39,460 nucleotides of DNA, taken from assembly GCF_005222675.1 (NCBI RefSeq), contig NZ_STGE01000034.1, positions 1-39,460 on the forward strand. Reading direction: 5' to 3'. Within the stretch, counting starts at the first letter, position 1; the number at the start of each line of letters is the position of its first letter. A program made the position numbers and the translations under genes. This stretch comes from Mycolicibacterium sp. CR10 (lineage in GTDB: Bacteria > Actinomycetota > Actinomycetes > Mycobacteriales > Mycobacteriaceae). This document shows positions 14,472 through 22,009 of this stretch, piece by piece. Under the pieces are notes generated by a model. The model was not told the origin of the DNA. It worked only from the letters and a program-made list of their open reading frames with translations, and did not search any database.

Positions 14472-14891
14472 CTACTTCCAGACGCCCTCCTTCTTCCACC
14501 GGATCTCCTTCTGAACCCACTCGTTGTCCTGGGGGAACTCCTCGGACTCGGTGATCCGGCGCACCTCCAGCCGGGCGCCCAGTCCCAGTGGGCACTTCAA
14601 CGCCCACTGCTTGGCCTCCTCGATCGAGGACACACCCAGCACCCAGAAGCCGTTGAACAGCTCCTTGGCCTCGGTGTACGGACCGTCGGTGACCACCGGG
14701 GTGTCGGTGTCGAAGTTGACGACGAAGCCTTCCTCCGGCCCGGCCAGTCCCTCGCCGGCAAGCAGCACGCCGGCCTTGATGAGCTCCTCGTTGTAGCGGC
14801 CCATGTCGGCGATCACCTCGTTGAAGTCGACGTTCTCCATCGCCTTCTCGGCTTCGGGGGTGGACCGCAGAATCAGCATGTAGCGGGTCAT
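14472..14891 (-). CDS. YciI/DGPF-domain protein
   Basis: The 139-residue protein is a YciI-like (DGPF/YCII) protein. It starts TRYMLILRSTPEAE, has GEGLAGPEEGF, the family motif VVTDGPYTEAKE and GFWVLGVSSIEEA. Many DGPF proteins are encoded beside ECF42 sigma factors and are thought to belong to their regulons; an ECF42-like sigma gene is present at 7360-8613. The start ATG at 14891 has GAGGAG upstream with good spacing. The biochemical role of DGPF proteins is unclear; YciI-fold enzymes include small hydrolases and dehydrochlorinase-like proteins. Confidence 0.88.
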   Translation of the reverse strand: MTRYMLILRSTPEAEKAMENVDFNEVIADMGRYNEELIKAGVLLAGEGLAGPEEGFVVNFDTDTPVVTDGPYTEAKELFNGFWVLGVSSIEEAKQWALKCPLGLGARLEVRRITESEEFPQDNEWVQKEIRWKKEGVWK

Positions 14892-15034
14892 TGTGTGTCT
14901 CCTCTCTGTGTGGGAAGGGGCCTGTCCCTAGTGTTGAAGTACCCCTCGCTACCTACGTCGATCGGCAAGACCCGAAATCGACACGGCACGACAAGGTTTT
15001 TTGGTAGACCGTGGCGTGGCGAAAGGAGGCACGG

Positions 15035-15328
15035 GTGGCAGGTGGATTCCGCGCCGTTACGGCAAAGCTTCGTCGGCGGGCTGACTCCGAGGATCGCTTC
15101 TCGGCGACGCCCATGGAGATGGTGTTGCGGGCGATCCTTGTGTATGTCGTGATCGGGGTGGTGTACACCGGGCTGCACATCGAACTCCTCGACCAACTCG
15201 AGCATCGGCTGAGTGGGCCTTTCACGGTGTTCGGGGACTACGCGGCACTGGCCGCGACGATGACGATGTGGCCGCTACTGCTGGGGAGCGCGCTGGTGTG
15301 CGGGGTTGCGGGCTGCGGTCTGATCTGA
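15035..15328 (+). CDS. Small two-segment membrane protein
   Basis: The 97-residue protein has a basic N terminus (AVTAKLRRRADSEDRF) and two hydrophobic segments. These are MVLRAILVYVVIGVVYTGLH (about residues 27-46) and LAATMTMWPLLLGSALVCGV near the C terminus. It is therefore probably an inner-membrane protein with a short acidic loop between. The GTG at 15035 is favoured because GGAGG (15025-15029) lies five bases upstream; a GTG at 15011 is in frame but has no such site. I do not recognise the family. It is divergent from the DGPF gene and followed by the oxygenase operon. Confidence 0.6.
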   Translation: MAGGFRAVTAKLRRRADSEDRFSATPMEMVLRAILVYVVIGVVYTGLHIELLDQLEHRLSGPFTVFGDYAALAATMTMWPLLLGSALVCGVAGCGLI

Positions 15329-15355
15329 CGCCCCGGCACAGATAGTACTGACACG

Positions 15356-15384
15356 TTGACACGCAGAGTTACTCTTTGTGTCAA
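15356..15384. promoter_or_regulatory. Palindromic operator upstream of the MpaB-TetR operon
   Basis: The half-sites TTGACACGCAGAGT (15356-15369) and ACTCTTTGTGTCAA (15371-15384) are inverted with one central base and agree at 12 of 14 positions. The dyad ends 20 bp before the MpaB-like start. The TetR-family gene downstream in the same operon is the likely ligand-responsive repressor. Just upstream, AGTACTGACA at 15344-15353 matches ten bases of the TetR-type sites at 33118-33131. Confidence 0.65.
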
Positions 15385-15404
15385 CGGCTAAGTCGGGAGG
15401 CGTC

Positions 15405-16364
15405 ATGGTCGCAGTCGTCAGGGATGCTCCACAGGAGGTCACCCGCACGGTTCGTCCGAAAGCCATCAACGAATTCCGCAAGCACTCCGGCAGCGTCCTG
15501 GGCGGTTTCTTCGGCGCGGCGGCCTTCGACGAGGTGGCGCTGGTGCCGGTGGCCGCCGCGGTGGACAAGACCGGGCGCTTCGAGTCCAACTTCGCCGATC
15601 GTGGTGTGCGCAGCGGGTTCTCGACGTTCCTGGCGATCTGGGGCGACGCAGCGGACAAGGCCGCCGAGGGGGAGCGGCTCAAGACGCTGCACCGCGACGT
15701 GCGGGGCACGGGCAAGGGCGATTTCGCCGACGTCCGCTACAGCGCGCTGGATCCGAAGCTGTGGAACTGGATCGCGGTCAGCGGGTTGATGCTGGTGCTC
15801 AACTCCTTCACACCCTGCACCGGGGTCACGCTGACCGATGACGAACGCGAGGTCGCCTACCAGCAGCTCCTGGAGTCGTTCCGCACGCTGGAACTGCCGG
15901 GCAAGAACGCCAAACTGCCCGCCACCTACGACGACGCCGTCGAGTACTACGAGGCAATGGTGGACGGCGAACTGGCGGCGAACCCGTTCCTGCGCCGCGT
16001 CACCGAGAACCTGACCCGGCTGCCGCTGCCGACGCTGATGCTCTCGCCGGCGCTCCGGCTGGCACTGACCCCGCCGTGGTTGGTGCTGCGCCCAGTGGCC
16101 GGACGGGTGGTGACGGTGTGTTCGTTCGGCATCCTGCATCCCGGCATCCGTGAGCTGACCGGATTCCGGTGGCAGGCCCGCCATGACCGCGAGTTCGCGC
16201 TCTACACCCGACTACTGCAGCTGGCCTGGCGCACGCTTCCCGACAGGGTGCTGCTGATTCCGTTGGCCCGCAACAGGATCGAGTACGAGAAACTGGTTCG
16301 GCTGCACCGCTCCGTCGCGCTGGAGTCCTTCGCTCCACCGCCGGGCCGCTGCCCCGCGGGCTGA
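15405..16364 (+). CDS. MpaB-family (DUF2236, Lcp-like) haem oxygenase
   Basis: The 319-residue protein belongs to the DUF2236 / oxygenase MpaB family, which includes the rubber oxygenase Lcp and the fungal MpaB protein. The family motif is visible as LHRDVRGTGKG followed by ALDPKLWNWIAVSG, and a later block HPGIRELTGFRW. In the family a haem is held by conserved His residues and the enzyme cleaves or oxidises double bonds of hydrophobic substrates. GGGAGG five bases before the ATG at 15405 supports this start over the GTG at 15378. Its stop is 2 bases from the TetR start, so the two form an operon under the palindrome at 15356-15384. The substrate is unknown. Confidence 0.83.
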   Translation: MVAVVRDAPQEVTRTVRPKAINEFRKHSGSVLGGFFGAAAFDEVALVPVAAAVDKTGRFESNFADRGVRSGFSTFLAIWGDAADKAAEGERLKTLHRDVRGTGKGDFADVRYSALDPKLWNWIAVSGLMLVLNSFTPCTGVTLTDDEREVAYQQLLESFRTLELPGKNAKLPATYDDAVEYYEAMVDGELAANPFLRRVTENLTRLPLPTLMLSPALRLALTPPWLVLRPVAGRVVTVCSFGILHPGIRELTGFRWQARHDREFALYTRLLQLAWRTLPDRVLLIPLARNRIEYEKLVRLHRSVALESFAPPPGRCPAG

Positions 16365-16366
16365 CC

Positions 16367-16954
16367 GTGCGACGACTTCGCAACACCGACAGCCGCACCG
16401 AGCAGGAGTCGGCGATCCTGAAGGCGGCCGCCGAGGAGGTCGCGCTGGTCGGGGTGGGCCGCCTGAACATGGACGTCATCGCCCGCCAGGCCGGCGTCAG
16501 CCGCAGCACGCTGTACCGCAGGTTTCCCAGCCGCGACGTGTTGATCACCGAGCTGGGCCGGCAGACCTTCGCTTTCGCGATGGCCCGCCTGCAGACCGTG
16601 GCCATCGACTCGGGCCCGCAGGCGGCCGCGGTGGCGGCGTTCCGCGAGGGCGTCCGGCTGCTGACCGGTGAGCCGGTGATGCGTCGCTTCCTGCAACTCG
16701 ACGGTGAGTTCACGGCCACCACGGAGATGGTCGAGGAGGCCCGACTTTTCCTCGTCAGTGCCGCAACCGCGATGGCCAAGGCGTTGCGGGCTGCCGGCGC
16801 GACGATGTCCGACGCCGAGCTCCTCGCCGTCGCCGAGGTGCACATCCGGCTGGCCGCCTCGCTGGTCCAGGTCAATACCCCGGTGCTCGACGTCACCGAC
16901 GATGACGCAGTGGCCCACTACGCCCGGACCTACCTTGCGCCGCTTGTGCGATGA
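16367..16954 (+). CDS. TetR-family regulator, co-transcribed with the MpaB-like oxygenase
   Basis: The 195-residue protein has a TetR N-terminal DNA-binding domain (NMDVIARQAGVSRSTLYRRF at about residues 35-54) and a helical ligand domain. The GTG start at 16367 follows the MpaB-like stop by 2 bases. Because it is downstream of a palindrome that fits a TetR dimer, autoregulation together with control of the oxygenase is likely. The ligand is unknown, but the partner suggests a hydrophobic compound. Confidence 0.87.
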   Translation: MRRLRNTDSRTEQESAILKAAAEEVALVGVGRLNMDVIARQAGVSRSTLYRRFPSRDVLITELGRQTFAFAMARLQTVAIDSGPQAAAVAAFREGVRLLTGEPVMRRFLQLDGEFTATTEMVEEARLFLVSAATAMAKALRAAGATMSDAELLAVAEVHIRLAASLVQVNTPVLDVTDDDAVAHYARTYLAPLVR

Positions 16955-16971
16955 CTGAGAGCAATCGCATA

Positions 16972-16991
16972 TCGCTGCTTCATCAGCAGTA
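16972..16991. other. Short intergenic hairpin after the TetR gene
   Basis: CTGCTtcatcAGCAG at 16976-16990 can form a five-pair hairpin 22 bp after the TetR stop. It has no U-tract. It may help end transcription; the rest of the gap (16955-17082) shows nothing else that I can support. Confidence 0.3.
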
Positions 16992-17082
16992 ACAGCGTGC
17001 AATAAGACGGAACGGCGAATCACCTGTCGAGGATTGCGCGAAATCGGACAGCGGCGGCTGCGAGCGTGGCACGCTTCTGGCC

Positions 17083-18654
17083 ATGGTTGATCTGCCCGAA
17101 CCCCGTTTTCTCGATGACCGCATCGCCCACTGGGCGCGCACCACGCCCGATGCCGAAGCCCTGGACTACCTCGACCGGTCCTGGACCTGGGCACAGTGGG
17201 ACGAGCGGGTCCGCCGACTCGCGGGCGCCCTCAAGGAGCGCGGCGTCACCCGCGGCGACGTGGTGGCGTTCCTCGACAAGAACCACCCGGCCTGCATCGA
17301 GCTGACCTTCGCCGCAGCGTCGCTCGGCGCGGCGAACGCGATCATCAACTTCCGGCTGGCCGCCGACGAGCTCGACTACGTCCTCAACGATTCGGGCGCC
17401 AAGGTGCTGATCGTCGGGGCGGAGTTCACGCCGTCGATCGACAAGATCCGCGACAAGCTCGACCACGTCGAGCACGTCATCTCCGTGGCGCCCGAGGGCG
17501 ACGACGAGTACGAGGCGATGCTGGAGGCGGCGACGCCCACCGGACGCGCTGACGACGTCGACCCGGGCGACGTCGCGATCATCATGTACTCCTCGGGCAC
17601 CACCGGACGCCCCAAGGGTGTCGAGCTCACGCAGGCCAACATCATCGCCCACACCGTGAACGCCCACGAGGGCTTCGAGTTCGACGAGGGCGACAAGAAC
17701 ATGGTGTCGATGCCGCTGTTCCACGTCGGTGGTTCGTCATATGCGCAGTTCGGTATTCACGACGGTGTCCCGAGCGTGATGACCCGCGAAGTCGACGGTG
17801 TCTCGCTGGCCGGGGCGATTCTCAAGGGCGCCAACCGGACCTTCCTCGTCCCCGCGGTGCTTGCCAAGGTGCTGGAGTCCGGCGAGGACGCGGTCAAGCT
17901 GTTCAGCGGGCTCAAGACCTACGGTTACGGCGCGTCGCCGATGCCGCTGCCGCTGCTGCGCGCGGCGCTGAAGGCCTGGCCGAACACCGACTTCATCCAG
18001 GCCTACGGGCTGACGGAACTCTGCGGTGTCATCAGCCACCTGATGCCCGATGCACACCGCGCCGAGGACCACCCCGAGCGACTCACGAGCGCAGGCACCC
18101 TGGTGCCCAACGCCGAGGTGCGCGTCGTCAACCCCGACACTCTCGAAGACGTCCCCGCCGGGCAGCAGGGTGAATTGTGGTTCCGGTCACCGCAATTGAT
18201 GAAGGGCTATCACAACAAGCCCGAGGCCACCGCCGAAGCCATCACCGAGGATGGCTGGTTCCGCACCGGTGACGTCGGCCGTGTCGACGACGGCGGTTAC
18301 ATCTTCGTCGAGGACCGGCTCAAGGACATGATCATCTCGGGCGGGGAGAACATCTACTCCATCGAAGTGGAGCGGGTGATGGCCGAACACCATGCGGTGG
18401 TCGAGGTCGCGGTCTTCGGGGTTCCGGACGAGAGGTGGGGCGAGGTCGTCAAGGCCGTCGTCGTGCTCGAGAGCTCCCAAGGCGATGTCGCCGAGGCCGA
18501 CCTGATCGCGTTCGCGCGCGAGCGGCTCGCCGCCTACAAGTGCCCCAAGAGCGTCGACATCACCGACGAACTGCCCCGCAACCCGACCGGCAAGGTCCTG
18601 AAAAAGGAACTGCGCAAACCGCATTGGGAAGGTCGCGACCGCTCCACGGTCTAG
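17083..18654 (+). CDS. Acyl-CoA synthetase (FadD-type ANL ligase)
   Basis: The 523-residue protein is a complete AMP-forming acyl-CoA ligase. The P-loop is MYSSGTTGRPKG, followed by SMPLFHVGG, the QAYGLTELCG motif, GDVGRVDDGGYIFVEDRLKD with the ribose-binding Asp, IISGGENIYSIEVE, and the catalytic Lys in RNPTGKVLKKEL. It activates a carboxylic acid to its CoA ester through an adenylate. The closest named subgroup cannot be decided; it is not obviously MenE, which is shorter. It follows the MpaB-TetR operon by 128 bp, so it may be separately transcribed. Its stop overlaps that of the convergent padR gene within CTAG (18651-18654). Confidence 0.9.
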   Translation: MVDLPEPRFLDDRIAHWARTTPDAEALDYLDRSWTWAQWDERVRRLAGALKERGVTRGDVVAFLDKNHPACIELTFAAASLGAANAIINFRLAADELDYVLNDSGAKVLIVGAEFTPSIDKIRDKLDHVEHVISVAPEGDDEYEAMLEAATPTGRADDVDPGDVAIIMYSSGTTGRPKGVELTQANIIAHTVNAHEGFEFDEGDKNMVSMPLFHVGGSSYAQFGIHDGVPSVMTREVDGVSLAGAILKGANRTFLVPAVLAKVLESGEDAVKLFSGLKTYGYGASPMPLPLLRAALKAWPNTDFIQAYGLTELCGVISHLMPDAHRAEDHPERLTSAGTLVPNAEVRVVNPDTLEDVPAGQQGELWFRSPQLMKGYHNKPEATAEAITEDGWFRTGDVGRVDDGGYIFVEDRLKDMIISGGENIYSIEVERVMAEHHAVVEVAVFGVPDERWGEVVKAVVVLESSQGDVAEADLIAFARERLAAYKCPKSVDITDELPRNPTGKVLKKELRKPHWEGRDRSTV

Positions 18655-19292
18655 GGATCGGGCTCGGCAAGTATTCGCTCCCACTGCTCGCGGCCCCGTG
18701 GCGTGAGGCCTACGTCGCGGGTGCTGGGCCATTCGTCGATATCGGTGGCTGTCTGTTCGCACCATTCGATGAGAGCGCGGTAGAAGTCGCTGATGAACGT
18801 CGCCTGACGTTCGACGAGATGAAGGCGCTGGGGGAAGGGCCCGCCAGTGGTGAGCAATTCCTCGATGAGTGCGAGGCCCTTGCCGCGCAACTCGCGGGCG
18901 TGGCGAGCAGTTGCTTCCAGCGACTCACGAAGCTCTTCCTTCGTGGCCTGGTCCCCGAGGAAAAGCCGAAGAAACCCCTCTACTTCGAGCAACGGTGCGG
19001 CGGGCTGGCTGCCGAACCACTCCTCAAGGGCCGCCCGGCCTTCCGCAGTGATCGTGTAGCGCGTGGCCTGCTTCCGGCGGCCGTCGACCACCTCGGCGGT
19101 CGCATGTCGGCGCTCGACGAGTCGCTTGAGCTCCGCGTACAGGTGGGCATCCGATCGCGGCCAGAAATAGTGCATACCGCGCCTGATCTGAGCGACGATC
19201 TCGTACGCCGTCCATGGCCTTATGCCCAGCAGCCCGAGAAGTGCGAACGATGTGGTGGTCGGCTTCGAGGGCACCGCTTGACAATACTCCAT
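18651..19292 (-). CDS. PadR-family transcriptional regulator
   Basis: The 213-residue protein has the PadR winged-helix domain: FALLGLLGIRPWTAYEI, then SDAHLYAELKRLVERR, with the RYTITAEGRAALEEWF wing. A C-terminal helical dimerisation domain of the Vir_act_alpha_C type follows, with LRLFLGDQATKEEL and FISDFYRALIEW. The ATG at 19292 falls inside the left operator half, consistent with a nearly leaderless transcript; a later GTG at 19274 is an alternative. The divergent gene at 19337 is its likely target. The gene converges on the FadD gene with overlapping stop codons. Confidence 0.9.
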   Translation of the reverse strand: MEYCQAVPSKPTTTSFALLGLLGIRPWTAYEIVAQIRRGMHYFWPRSDAHLYAELKRLVERRHATAEVVDGRRKQATRYTITAEGRAALEEWFGSQPAAPLLEVEGFLRLFLGDQATKEELRESLEATARHARELRGKGLALIEELLTTGGPFPQRLHLVERQATFISDFYRALIEWCEQTATDIDEWPSTRDVGLTPRGREQWERILAEPDP

Positions 19293-19325
19293 GCTGGAGT
19301 AATTTAATGCTCCAGCATGGAGTAT
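19278..19325. promoter_or_regulatory. Twin PadR operator with divergent promoter
   Basis: Perfect 16-bp arms lie at 19284-19299 and 19310-19325 around TAATTTAATG. Each arm is itself a dyad: ACTCCA-TGC-TGGAGT centred at 19293 and CTCCA-GCA-TGGAG centred at 19316, that is, two sites 23 bp apart. For the plus strand TTGACA (19278-19283), 16 bp, TAATTT (19300-19305) is a good promoter. On the minus strand TAAATT (complement of 19301-19306) sits eight bases before the padR ATG. Binding would shut both directions. Confidence 0.82.
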
Positions 19326-19336
19326 GGGAGTACGTA

Positions 19337-20155
19337 ATGAACGACACCGGATACGTCGCGATCGTTGATACTGATCGGGACGAACTGAGGGATCGCATCG
19401 ACCAGGCGCGGCGGCGGTTCTATCGGCTGGCTCGGTCCGCCGACCCGGACGCCCGGCGGCGAGGCTTGGACTGGAACGTGCATCAGGTGATCGCCCACGT
19501 GCTCTGCGTCGCGCGCCGTTATCAAGCGGTCATCGAGGGGCGAGATTTTCGCCGTGCACTCCACCCGCGCGAGCTGGATCAGATCAACCAAGAAGAGATG
19601 CTCGCGGCGATGGCCCCGATCCCCGAACTACTCGAGGACCTTGAGGCGCTCGAACCGGTAATGGACGCGTATTTCGACAGCCTCTCCGACGACTACACGG
19701 TCGAGTTTCACTGCGGCGCTATGGCTTCCGGGATTGTCGCCCAGGTTAACTGGCTCTTCGACCTGGTCTTGCACGGAGAGGACATCGCGCGGGCTGTGGG
19801 GGTGCCGTGGGCGATTAGCGAGCGCGATATGTTGCTTCTGCTCCGCGAGTTTGTGGAGTTGGCACCGGCCTACCTGAAGGCGGAGGTCTCCCCTGCGACC
19901 GACATCTGCGTGGCCCTTCGAATCCCGGGTGCTCGGCCCTATGTGATGCACGTTCATAACGGAACCCTGGAGGTCCGCCCGCGGCGCTCCGGCGACCGGC
20001 CGGACGCGGTAGTGAAAGCGCCGGCATCGACCATGATTCGGCTGATTCTTCACCGCATCGGTCCTGTTACCGCCGTCAGGCGCGGCCTGCGCGTCGTCGG
20101 GGGTCGACGGCCGTGGAAGGCGATGCAACTGCAGTCGTGTATCGAAAGGGCGTGA
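19337..20155 (+). CDS. Maleylpyruvate-isomerase-family mycothiol-dependent-type enzyme (DinB/MDMPI fold)
   Basis: The 272-residue protein has an N-terminal DinB/MDMPI four-helix domain with the metal-site histidine pattern in NVHQVIAHVLCVARRY and a later LVLHGEDIARA. A C-terminal SCP2-like domain contains IPGARPYVMHVHNGTLEVRP. Mycobacteria use mycothiol instead of glutathione, and members of this family transfer or isomerise substrates with it. The ATG at 19337 has GGGAG (19326-19330) six bases upstream. Divergence from padR with a shared twin operator suggests an inducible detoxification or catabolic step. The actual substrate is unknown. Confidence 0.8.
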   Translation: MNDTGYVAIVDTDRDELRDRIDQARRRFYRLARSADPDARRRGLDWNVHQVIAHVLCVARRYQAVIEGRDFRRALHPRELDQINQEEMLAAMAPIPELLEDLEALEPVMDAYFDSLSDDYTVEFHCGAMASGIVAQVNWLFDLVLHGEDIARAVGVPWAISERDMLLLLREFVELAPAYLKAEVSPATDICVALRIPGARPYVMHVHNGTLEVRPRRSGDRPDAVVKAPASTMIRLILHRIGPVTAVRRGLRVVGGRRPWKAMQLQSCIERA

Positions 20156-20166
20156 CGTCGTCAGAC

Positions 20167-20793
20167 TCAGATGGGTACCGCCACCTCGTTGCGGCGCCGG
20201 AACGGCAGCGTCCACGGTGGATCGTAGAACCACGCGACTGCCTCACCGGTGGGCTGAATATCGTTCTCGCACAGGGCATCCAGTAGCGTCTCGGTGTGGA
20301 AGGCGACGGCGCCTGGTCCCCGGTCGCCGCTGAACCGCAGGACCGCGACCGTCTCCGCGGGCACTGTGATCAGCCGCACGTCGTCGTCATCGGGCGTCGG
20401 CAGGGTGTCCAGCGACCACTTCGACGGCATGAAGAACCGGACCGTCCAGCCCCGGTCGGCACTGCCGTCCTGCGTGACGGGCGCTGTCATCGCGATGGTG
20501 TCGCCGCTCGATGGCTGTTGCCCCACCGGCGCCGTCATCGCGATGCTGTCGTGGCGGTGGTTGCCGCCGAAGATGTAGCCCGCCAGCCGGCGAAAGCCGG
20601 TGCTGAGAGCGTGGTCTCGCTCGCCGAACACGATGGTCTCGGCGGCGATACGTGTTCCGTACTGGCGGATCTCGACCGTCTCGGTCAGTTGACGCCCCAG
20701 GTAGCGCGGCTCTTCGGTCCCGGCGCGGATGCCGACCACCGACAGCGCAGATTCCGGAATCTGCTTCACCAGTTGGGGGATATCGATCTTCAC
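20167..20793 (-). CDS. SOUL-family haem-binding-like protein
   Basis: The 208-residue protein is of the SOUL/HBP family. It has VEIRQYGTRIAAET, a FRRLAGYIFGGN segment, and the hallmark IAMTAPV, which appears twice (DSIAMTAPV and DTIAMTAPV) separated by a short polar insert. Later WTVRFFMPSKW and AVLRFSGD are typical. The family binds haem or other tetrapyrroles in some members; a role here is not established. The start is a GTG at 20793 with GAGG seven bases upstream. It converges with the mycothiol-type gene with an 11-bp gap. Confidence 0.88.
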   Translation of the reverse strand: MKIDIPQLVKQIPESALSVVGIRAGTEEPRYLGRQLTETVEIRQYGTRIAAETIVFGERDHALSTGFRRLAGYIFGGNHRHDSIAMTAPVGQQPSSGDTIAMTAPVTQDGSADRGWTVRFFMPSKWSLDTLPTPDDDDVRLITVPAETVAVLRFSGDRGPGAVAFHTETLLDALCENDIQPTGEAVAWFYDPPWTLPFRRRNEVAVPI

Positions 20794-20858
20794 ACTCTCA
20801 CCTCGCGTCGCCTCGCGTCTTGAGGTAGCCGCGAGCCTCGCGGTTCAAACCGTGGGGT

Positions 20859-20975
20859 TCACGACACGTCGGCGATGACGAGGTGTACATCGACGACCGG
20901 GGACTCGCGGCTGTCGACGGTGATGCTCCGGCTGACGAGATCCCCGTCACCATTGGTGATTCCGGGTGCAGGGCG
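20859..20975 (-). pseudogene. Possible 3' remnant of an unidentified gene
   Basis: In this 195-bp gap the minus strand reads NGDGDLVSRSITVDSRE, then SPVVDVHLVIADVS and a stop, with third codon positions almost all G or C, as in real genes here. No start codon precedes it before it runs into the antisense of menC. It could be the tail of a gene destroyed by an earlier rearrangement, or chance. I do not recognise the protein. Confidence 0.25.
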
Positions 20976-20988
20976 GCACGATGGAGGG

Positions 20989-21945
20989 ATGGTGGAGTTG
21001 TCCGACGTTCTCGACCGACTCCACGTCGTGGCACTGCCGATGCGGGTGCGCTTCCGCGGCATCACCGTTCGCGAGGTCGCCCTGATCGACGGTCCAGCCG
21101 GCTGGGGGGAGTTCGGCGCCTTCCTCGAGTACGGGCCGCCGGAGGCCGCGCACTGGCTGGCTGCGGGCCTCGAGGCGGCGTACCGCCCACAGCCTGAGGT
21201 GGTGCGCCACCGTATCCCGATCAACGCGACGGTGCCCGCCGTCGCGGCCGGCGAGGTCGCCGCAATACTGGCCCGCTTCCCCGGCGCACGCACCGCGAAG
21301 GTGAAGGTCGCCGAGCCCGGTCAGTCGCTGGCCGACGACGTCGCAAGGGTCAACGCCGTGCGCTCCGTGGTGCCGAGGGTGCGCGTCGATGCCAACGGCG
21401 GCTGGAGCGTCGAGGAGGCGGTCACCGCGGCACGGGCGCTCACCGCCGACGGAATGCTGGAGTACCTGGAACAACCCTGCACGACGGTGCCCGAGCTCGC
21501 GGAGGTTCGCCGCCGGATCGGCGTGCCGGTCGCTGCGGATGAGAGCATCCGCAAGGCCGAGGACCCGCTGCTGGTGGTGCGCTCCGGGGCCGCCGACGTC
21601 GCCGTGCTCAAGGTCGCGCCCCTCGGTGGAGTGCAGAAGTTGCTCGACATCGCCGGGCAGATCGACATCCCGATCGTGGTGTCCAGCGCCCTGGACTCGG
21701 CGGTCGGCATCGGGGTCGGGCTCGTCGCCGCGGCCTGTCTACCCGAGCTGCCCTACGCCTGCGGGCTGGGCACCGGCGGTCTGTTCGTCGAGGATGTCGC
21801 CGAGCCGGTGACGCCCGTCGACGGCTATCTGCCTGCGGCGACGGTGACGCCGGACCCGGCACGCCTGGCCGCGCTGGCCGCCTCACCCGAGCGCAGGCAG
21901 TGGTGGATCGAACGCGTCCGGGCCTGCATTCCCCTGCTGCACTGA
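20989..21945 (+). CDS. menC: o-Succinylbenzoate synthase MenC
   Basis: MenC, an enolase-superfamily enzyme, dehydrates SHCHC to o-succinylbenzoate in menaquinone synthesis. The 318-residue protein has the catalytic lysine motif TAKVKVAEPG, metal ligands in RVDANGGW, LEYLEQPC and AADESIRK, and the second catalytic Lys in AVLKVAPLGG. It aligns closely, from memory, with M. tuberculosis MenC over its length, including VALPMRVRFRGIT at the start. The ATG at 20989 gives MVELSDVLDRL; GGAGGG lies directly before it, too close to be a normal ribosome-binding site. It is separated from bpoC and menD by the inserted GlxA/DJ-1 pair. Confidence 0.95.
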   Translation: MVELSDVLDRLHVVALPMRVRFRGITVREVALIDGPAGWGEFGAFLEYGPPEAAHWLAAGLEAAYRPQPEVVRHRIPINATVPAVAAGEVAAILARFPGARTAKVKVAEPGQSLADDVARVNAVRSVVPRVRVDANGGWSVEEAVTAARALTADGMLEYLEQPCTTVPELAEVRRRIGVPVAADESIRKAEDPLLVVRSGAADVAVLKVAPLGGVQKLLDIAGQIDIPIVVSSALDSAVGIGVGLVAAACLPELPYACGLGTGGLFVEDVAEPVTPVDGYLPAATVTPDPARLAALAASPERRQWWIERVRACIPLLH

Positions 21946-22009
21946 CGCTGTCCTGATCTGTGGGATCCATGGCCTAGACGCCACCGGCTCGCTGGCCAAC
22001 ACTGGGTCC

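Noticed and set aside
17083..18654. FadD gene as menE (o-succinylbenzoyl-CoA ligase)
   Set aside because: At 523 residues it is longer than mycobacterial MenE, and it sits with an oxygenase and TetR rather than in the men gene order; a general acyl-CoA ligase fits better.
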